64,000 nt of DNA from Mucilaginibacter jinjuensis (lineage in GTDB: Bacteria > Bacteroidota > Bacteroidia > Sphingobacteriales > Sphingobacteriaceae), in contig NZ_CP117167.1 of assembly GCF_028596025.1 (NCBI RefSeq), positions 5,518,001 to 5,582,000 of the forward strand. The letters are read 5' to 3'. Made by a program: the position numbers and the translations under genes. Shown piece after piece: positions 59,081 to 64,000 of the stretch (position 1 is its first letter; the number at the start of each line of letters is the position of its first letter). Below the pieces are notes generated by a model that searched no databases, was not told where the DNA came from, and saw only the letters and a list, made by a program, of their open reading frames with translations.

Positions 59081-60112
59081 ATGATCAATCTACTCAAACA
59101 AACAGTCGGAATCGACGTGGCAAAGGATGAATTAGTTGTATCACTTGGTCAAATGGACCAGGATACCAATATCGAACTGATCGCCGGCAAAACATTTAGT
59201 AACAATAAGAAAGGCTTTTCCCAACTTATACAATGGACAGAGAAGCTATTTTCAGATCAGGTAAAGATACTTTATGCGATGGAAGCCACCGGGGTTTATC
59301 ATGAAGCCCTGGCTTATTATCTTTCAGATCGGGGAGACTTGGTAAGTATTATATTGCCGAACAAGATCAGTAATTATGTAAGAACACTTGATGTTAAGAC
59401 GATCACGGACAAAAGCGCGTCTCAGGCGATAACCAGGTTTGGCCTGGAAAGGAAGCTGGAGATTTGGCAGCGGCCCAAAAAAGTATTCAAAGACTTAAGG
59501 CAGCTGACCCGTGAGCGGGACCAATTGATAGGCGAACGTACTATGCTTAAAAATCAGCTACACGCTGAACTGGCAGAAGCTTTTCCTAATGAAAGAAGTA
59601 TTAGCAGGGTTAATGAGCGGATAACATTACTCAACAGACAGGAGAAAGACATCAAAGCAGAACTGGCAGAATTAATAAAAAATGATCCGCAATTGGTTAA
59701 GCAGGTTAAGACCATTACCTCCATACCCGGCATAGGAACCCTCACAGCAGTAACCGTACTTGCTGAAACGAATGGTTTTGAACTCATCCGAAGTAAAAAA
59801 CAATTGGTCAGTTACGCCGGGCTCGATGTCCAGGAAAAGCAATCCGGAACTTCTGTAAAGGGCAAACCAAGGATATCTAAAAAAGGGAACAAACATTTGC
59901 GAAAGGCCATGCATTTGCCCGCATTGGCTGCTATAAGAAACGATGAACGCTTTAGGGCTGTATTCGCCAGGTTAATAGCTAAGCATGGGATCAAAATGAA
60001 AGCCATAGTAGCCATACAGAGAAAGCTGCTGGAGCTAACTTATATCATTGCAAAGACTGGTCAAATTTATGACATTGGATACCTGCACAAAGCAATTGAA
60101 ATACCATTTTAA
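59081..60112 (+). CDS. IS110 family transposase/recombinase
   Basis: The 343-residue transposase has an N-terminal RuvC-like DEDD domain: Asp12 in VGIDVAKDE, Glu68 in AMEATGVY, Asp110 in TITDKSASQAI. The coiled-coil middle (about 140-205) is followed by the Transposase_20 domain (TSIPGIGTLTAVTVLAE) and the serine region QSGTSVKGKPRISKKGNKHL (Ser255/Ser258). The position where the fourth acidic residue of TDxxDA normally stands is Ala113. The open frame is intact, so the element may be active unless this change matters. Confidence 0.95.
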   Translation: MINLLKQTVGIDVAKDELVVSLGQMDQDTNIELIAGKTFSNNKKGFSQLIQWTEKLFSDQVKILYAMEATGVYHEALAYYLSDRGDLVSIILPNKISNYVRTLDVKTITDKSASQAITRFGLERKLEIWQRPKKVFKDLRQLTRERDQLIGERTMLKNQLHAELAEAFPNERSISRVNERITLLNRQEKDIKAELAELIKNDPQLVKQVKTITSIPGIGTLTAVTVLAETNGFELIRSKKQLVSYAGLDVQEKQSGTSVKGKPRISKKGNKHLRKAMHLPALAAIRNDERFRAVFARLIAKHGIKMKAIVAIQRKLLELTYIIAKTGQIYDIGYLHKAIEIPF

Positions 60113-60218
60113 AGAGTTAGGGCGATACAACTAAAAAGTTGACCGCCCTAAACAAGCTGACATAAGCCGCCTTTAATAAAACAAATGTAAAATATATTTG
60201 ATACTTAACACAGAATCT

Positions 60219-60360
60219 TTGTGGCTACAAAGTAATGAGCCAACCCGCGGTGATTGAGCGGGACTAACATTGATTAAATCACAACCCATTCATAAGAGTT
60301 TCTGCTTTATTCAGGGACAGTGCTAATCGGTCTGAGATTGCTTCGTACCTCGCAATGACG
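60219..60360. repeat. Composite dispersed repeat, right part after IS110
   Basis: Continues the interrupted copy: TTGTGGCTACAAAGTAA completes the hairpin, then CGGTGATTGAGCGGGACTAA, CAGTGCTAATCGGTCTGAGA and a family A arm ending at 60360. 60318-60345 is identical to 11611-11638. Confidence 0.78.
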
Positions 60361-60390
60361 GGCTCTTATGAAAGGCTATTCCTGAATCTC

Positions 60391-60975
60391 TTATTCTTGT
60401 AACTTCAAAAACGCCAACAATTTCTCCATAGCAATGGCCCTGTGACTAATCGCATTTTTCTCCTCCATCTCCATTTCGGCAAAAGTAATTTCGTAACCAT
60501 CAGGCTGAAAGATCGGATCGTAACCAAAACCTTCGGCGCCAGAACGTTCGTGGCGGATGGTACCTTCTACTGTGCCTTCAAAAAAATGCTCTTCACCTTT
60601 CCATATTAAAGAAATTACAGTGCGGAAACGGGCTGTGCGGTTGGGATTATCGCCAAGCTTAGCTAATACCTTTTTGATATTAGCATCATGGTTGCCATGT
60701 GTACCGGCATAACGGGCCGAATATATACCTGGCTCGCCGTTAAGGGCATTTATCTCCAGGCCGCTATCATCGCCAAAACAATCGAGTTGATAATGATCGA
60801 AAATATAATGGCTTTTAATCGATGCGTTTTCATGGAAAGTGCTGCCGGTTTCTTCAATATCATCGGTGCATCCAATATCATCAAGGGTTAGCAGTTTAAA
60901 CTTATCGCCTGTTTTGGCAGCAACCTCATCAAGTTTGTGGCGGTTATTGGTGGCAAATACTAATTGGTAAGGCAT
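60391..60975 (-). CDS. rdgB: Non-canonical purine NTP pyrophosphatase (RdgB/HAM1)
   Basis: The 194-residue RdgB hydrolyses dITP, XTP and similar to monophosphates, keeping damaged purines out of DNA. Motifs are FATNNRHKLDE at the N-terminus, DDSGLEI in the middle, GFGYDPIF, and SHRAIA near the C-terminus. The length is normal. It starts 1 nt after the stop of the upstream unknown gene, so they form an operon. Confidence 0.96.
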   Translation of the reverse strand: MPYQLVFATNNRHKLDEVAAKTGDKFKLLTLDDIGCTDDIEETGSTFHENASIKSHYIFDHYQLDCFGDDSGLEINALNGEPGIYSARYAGTHGNHDANIKKVLAKLGDNPNRTARFRTVISLIWKGEEHFFEGTVEGTIRHERSGAEGFGYDPIFQPDGYEITFAEMEMEEKNAISHRAIAMEKLLAFLKLQE

Positions 60976-60976
60976 A

Positions 60977-61546
60977 TTACAGGTTTTTCATTTGTTCCCA
61001 AAACGCTTTGGCTTTGTCGCGGTCGGCCAGCATTTCATCAAAACTATGGGTAAATAATTGCAGTCGGTTTTCTACTTGCTGAATCACATTGAGTTGCGGC
61101 GAAACCAATCCAGCGGGTATAGCAGGTGTACCCAGAATCAATAGTTTCGCAGGTGAAAAGAAAGCAATAAAATCATGGTGGTTGTTAGCTGTGTATGTGG
61201 CAGTATTTAAAATAGCCACATCATCAATAGCAAGGGTTTTCCGACCGAGGGTGCTTTCCAGTGCTTTTAAATGTGCTTCGGCCATGTGCTCATCGGCTAT
61301 GTAATTCACCAGTATTAAAAACTGCTTTTTATTGCCGCCTAAGTACTTAAAGTTAGGTTTCGGCGTTTCAGGTACAGGTGTGGTTACAGGCACTGCCGGG
61401 GCTTGCGTTACAGGTAAAATTTCTGCTTCAGCCGGTGAGGTAAATACTTGCTTTGATTCACCGTTGTAGGCGTTTTTATCTTCATTAAGCAGGTACAGAT
61501 CATCCTGTAAAAAGTAGTGTAGTAAAGCCGGATTATCGGGTGCCAT
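60977..61546 (-). CDS. Hypothetical protein co-transcribed with rdgB
   Basis: From the ATG at 61546 (MAPDNPALLHYFLQDDLYLL) the product has 189 residues. The upstream TTG at 61555 is rejected because it lies closer to a TATTTTTG -7 box at 61564-61571, which leaves a 17-nt leader to the ATG. A Pro/Val/Thr-rich linker (about 35-60) separates a short N-terminal segment from an alpha/beta region (KKQFLILVNYIADEHMAEAH). No family or function is recognised; similar proteins seem confined to Sphingobacteriaceae. Confidence 0.75.
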   Translation of the reverse strand: MAPDNPALLHYFLQDDLYLLNEDKNAYNGESKQVFTSPAEAEILPVTQAPAVPVTTPVPETPKPNFKYLGGNKKQFLILVNYIADEHMAEAHLKALESTLGRKTLAIDDVAILNTATYTANNHHDFIAFFSPAKLLILGTPAIPAGLVSPQLNVIQQVENRLQLFTHSFDEMLADRDKAKAFWEQMKNL

Positions 61547-61563
61547 ATTTAACAAAATTTAAC

Positions 61564-61571
61564 CAAAAATA
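61564..61571 (-). promoter_or_regulatory. Candidate -7 box of the unknown/rdgB operon
   Basis: TATTTTTG on the minus strand fits TAnnTTTG and lies 17 nt before the ATG at 61546. Confidence 0.5.
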
Positions 61572-61721
61572 GTTAAAGCAAGCGAGCCATTATCTGCATA
61601 TTCGTAAAATATCAGTATTTAGGAGTAAAATAACTTTTAAGGGGCTGCAGTTCAATAAATTTTGCGAAATTTGAAGGTTAATCGTCCCATAGGGATTGAT
61701 TAGGGATTATTAAAATTATAA

Positions 61722-63095
61722 ATGAGAAAATTCGGAATAGCCATATTAGGCTTTTTACTGATCGTGTCAGTTTCAAAGGCACAACGTTCGATGGATAAAA
61801 TTGCGGGTGTTGTAGGCAGTGGTATTATTTTACAGTCGGACATCGAAATGCAATATGCCCAGTACCTTGCACAAGGTGGCGCGCCAAACCCCAGCATTAA
61901 ATGCCAGGTAATGCAAAACTTACTAACCCAAAAAATATTAGCCCAGCAAGCCGTTATTGATAGCGTTACCGTTAAAGAAGACGAGGTTGACAATGAGATT
62001 GACCGTAAAATGCGCAGCATGCTGCAACGCGCCGGCGGACAAGACAGGTTGGAACAATTTCTGGGGCGTTCGGTAATCCAGTATAAAGATGAGATCCGTA
62101 ACGAGATCCGCGAAAGTATGGTAGCCGACCGTATGCGTGGTAAAATCACCGAAAAAATTAGTGTTACACCGTTAGAAGTAGAGACTTTTTATAAAAAAAT
62201 CCCTGCCGACAGTTTGCCGTCATATAATAAAGAAGTTGAGGTGGGCGAAATTGCCTTTAACCCAACTTTAAGTAAAGAAGAAAAAGAAGTATACCGCCAA
62301 AAAGCACAGGAATTGCATGACCGTGTAAAGAAAGGTGAAGACTTTGGTACGCTGGCACGTCTGTATTCTCAGGATCCGGGTTCGGCAGTTGAGGGTGGCG
62401 ATTTAGGCTTTGCCGATCGTAGTACATTTGTGAAAGAATTTAGCGCAATGGCCTTTAAGCTAAAAGCCGGCGAAATTTCACCAGTGTTTGAAACCGATTT
62501 CGGTTTCCACTTTTTACAGGTAATTGAGCGCCGCGGCGAGCAGGTACACGTGCGCCACATCCTGATTATGCCACAAATTACCCAAGGCAGTTTAGACCGC
62601 GCCAAATTAAAAGCAGATAGCGTATATACCCTGTTAACCAAAAACAAGCAGGTTGATTTTTCGAGCGCAGCTGCTTATTATTCTGACGATAAAGAAACCA
62701 AATACAATGGCGGTATGATGCTGAATGCCGATAACGTGCAAACACGTACTACCTTTATCCCTACTGATAAATTAGACCCGCAAATTGCTTTAGTGGTTGA
62801 TACCATGAAAGTAGGCGAAATATCGAAACCTATCTTATTTACCGGCCAGGACACTAAAAAAAGCTACAAATTATTTTTATTGCGCTCTGTTACCGATGCG
62901 CATAAAGCCAACCTGGCACAGGATTTCCCTAAGCTGAAAGAGGTTGCTTACTCTGATAAACTTAACCGTACGGTAAGTGCCTGGTTTGAGAAAAAACGCA
63001 AGGAAACATTTATCCGTATCGACCCTGAGTATCAAACTTGTCCGCAATTAAAATCATGGGCAGCAACGCCTGCCGTAGCCGCAGCTAAACCTTAA
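61722..63095 (+). CDS. SurA-like peptidyl-prolyl isomerase/chaperone
   Basis: The 457-residue exported protein (signal about 1-20, IVSVSKAQ) has a SurA N-terminal domain (MDKIAGVVGSGIILQSDIEM) and two parvulin (PpiC) domains. The first, about 175-275, shows ARLYSQDPGSAVEGGDLGFA and FETDFGFHFLQV; the second, about 280-385, begins VRHILIMP. It assists folding of outer-membrane proteins in the periplasm. The MoxR gene starts 1 nt after its stop. Confidence 0.93.
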   Translation: MRKFGIAILGFLLIVSVSKAQRSMDKIAGVVGSGIILQSDIEMQYAQYLAQGGAPNPSIKCQVMQNLLTQKILAQQAVIDSVTVKEDEVDNEIDRKMRSMLQRAGGQDRLEQFLGRSVIQYKDEIRNEIRESMVADRMRGKITEKISVTPLEVETFYKKIPADSLPSYNKEVEVGEIAFNPTLSKEEKEVYRQKAQELHDRVKKGEDFGTLARLYSQDPGSAVEGGDLGFADRSTFVKEFSAMAFKLKAGEISPVFETDFGFHFLQVIERRGEQVHVRHILIMPQITQGSLDRAKLKADSVYTLLTKNKQVDFSSAAAYYSDDKETKYNGGMMLNADNVQTRTTFIPTDKLDPQIALVVDTMKVGEISKPILFTGQDTKKSYKLFLLRSVTDAHKANLAQDFPKLKEVAYSDKLNRTVSAWFEKKRKETFIRIDPEYQTCPQLKSWAATPAVAAAKP

Positions 63096-63096
63096 T

Positions 63097-64000
63097 ATGC
63101 AAGCAGAATACAGATCAGAAGTAGAAGCGGCCGACGCCTTAAAGCGGGCCTATGAACTTACACGTGCCGAAATAGCGAAAGTTATTGTTGGGCAGGATGA
63201 GGTTGTTAAATCTGTTTTGATCGCCGTATTCAGCAACGGGCATTGCTTGCTGGTAGGTGTACCCGGTCTGGCTAAAACCCTGCTGGTACAAACCGTAGCC
63301 CGCGTGCTCGACCTCGATTTTAAGCGCATCCAATTTACCCCAGATTTAATGCCGTCAGACATTATCGGTTCGGAGATTTTGGGTGAAGACCGCAACTTTA
63401 AATTCATCCACGGCCCGGTGTTCTCGAACATTATTTTGGCCGATGAAATAAACCGTACGCCACCTAAAACTCAGGCAGCGCTGCTCGAAGCCATGCAGGA
63501 AAAATCTGTAACGGCATCGGGTGTTACCTATAAACTGGCTCAGCCATTTTTTGTACTGGCTACCCAGAACCCTATTGAGCAGGAAGGTACTTACCCCCTG
63601 CCCGAAGCACAACTGGATAGGTTTATGTTTAACGTAGCCTTAAACTACCCAACCTTTGCAGAAGAATTGCAGGTGGTGAAAAACACCACTGGTACATCTG
63701 TTGCCGAGGTTAATAAAATACTGAACGGACAACAAATCATGTACTTTCAGCAACTGGTACGCAATATCCCTGTTACTGATCATGTATTGGAATATGCCGT
63801 TAAACTGGTTGCAAAAACCCGCCCGCAAGGCGAACTGGCTACACCAATGGTTAAGCGCCTACTAAGCTGGGGTGCTGGACCGCGTGCGTCACAATTCTTA
63901 ATACTGGGCGCCAAGTGCCACGCTGTAATCAGCGGTAAATATTCGCCCGATATTGAAGATGTACAGGCCGTAGCCAAAGCCATTCTGAGGCACCGCATTG
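63097..64000 (+). CDS. MoxR family AAA ATPase (3' end cut by window edge)
   Basis: The frame from the ATG at 63097 is open to the window end (301 codons). It is a MoxR-type AAA+ ATPase: Walker A GVPGLAKT (residues 54-61), Walker B IILADEINR (about 112-120), LATQNPIEQEGTYPLPEAQL and the C-terminal lid region. MoxR proteins act as chaperones, usually with a downstream DUF58/VWA cluster, which would lie outside this window. Confidence 0.92.
   Translation, partial: MQAEYRSEVEAADALKRAYELTRAEIAKVIVGQDEVVKSVLIAVFSNGHCLLVGVPGLAKTLLVQTVARVLDLDFKRIQFTPDLMPSDIIGSEILGEDRNFKFIHGPVFSNIILADEINRTPPKTQAALLEAMQEKSVTASGVTYKLAQPFFVLATQNPIEQEGTYPLPEAQLDRFMFNVALNYPTFAEELQVVKNTTGTSVAEVNKILNGQQIMYFQQLVRNIPVTDHVLEYAVKLVAKTRPQGELATPMVKRLLSWGAGPRASQFLILGAKCHAVISGKYSPDIEDVQAVAKAILRHRI

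Larger units (their letters stand above)
58864..60218 (+). mobile_element. IS110-family insertion sequence, complete
   Basis: A 1355-nt element lies between GGTTACT (ends 58863) and TTGTGGCTACAAAGTAA (starts 60219). Removing it and keeping one CT rebuilds the hairpin of the composite repeat (GGTTACTTTGTGG...). CT dinucleotides sit at both junctions (58862-58863 and 60217-60218), as expected for IS110-type recombination with a CT core. There are no terminal inverted repeats, also as expected. The long 5' non-coding region (217 nt) against a short 3' one (about 106 nt) fits the IS110 rather than the IS1111 subgroup. Confidence 0.88.

Overview
The window looks like chromosome of a Bacteroidota bacterium in the Sphingobacteriaceae, most like Mucilaginibacter or Pedobacter. 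The reasons are the Bacteroidota -7 promoter box TAnnTTTG ahead of many genes, almost no Shine-Dalgarno sequences, lipoprotein signals of the SC/AC type, an OstA-like protein, bacillithiol genes (bshA, ytxJ), tandem FKBP lipoproteins and paired rhomboids. The family assignment is inference from gene content; no rRNA or tRNA gene was seen that could settle it.

Layout. 1-3215 (minus): a three-gene cluster of transglutaminase-like protein (cut by the window edge), alpha-E protein and circularly permuted ATP-grasp, a predicted peptide-ligation/processing system. 3216-11693: accessory and regulatory genes (TfoX-like, SDR plus AraC, an ABC-transporter/GntR operon with its own operator, an alpha/beta hydrolase, an SRPBCC protein) separated by repeat-rich spacers. 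11694-18942: mainly housekeeping on the minus strand (asparaginase, TatD, two FKBP isomerases, NrnA-like DHH phosphoesterase, DUF721, RecF), with ndk on plus. 19129-24983 (plus): an odd AT-rich membrane protein with a duplicated NQSGG motif, then TPR protein-ribH, a tiny lipoprotein, ytxJ, lipA, and an ECF sigma/anti-sigma pair. 25583-32774 (minus): bifunctional NAD(P)HX repair enzyme, PIN toxin-antitoxin pair, DUF6624 protein, uvrA, lytic transglycosylase. 33005-45019: an rluB-type pseudouridine synthase with a long repetitive tail, lactonase, bshA, GNAT, VOC, a frameshifted AraC regulator, and a serine hydrolase/amidohydrolase pair. 45134-51774 (plus): mutL, two rhomboid proteases, an EEP-family protein, cysS. 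51777-58353: hypothetical proteins, tilS and the large OstA-like protein. 58354-60390: a repeat nest split by an IS110-family element. 60391-64000: rdgB, an unknown protein, a SurA-like chaperone and the start of a MoxR ATPase.

The most notable signal is the IS110 element at 58864-60218. Its insertion can be reconstructed exactly: a CT dinucleotide lies at both junctions, and the interrupted repeat matches an uninterrupted relative near 49.9-50.2 kb. The 217-nt leader upstream of its transposase contains four short segments in the order and sense expected of the target and donor guides of an IS110 bridge RNA. The rest of the non-coding space is unusually rich in dispersed palindromic repeats (at least five families), often next to a pyrimidine-rich oligomer repeat of unknown function.
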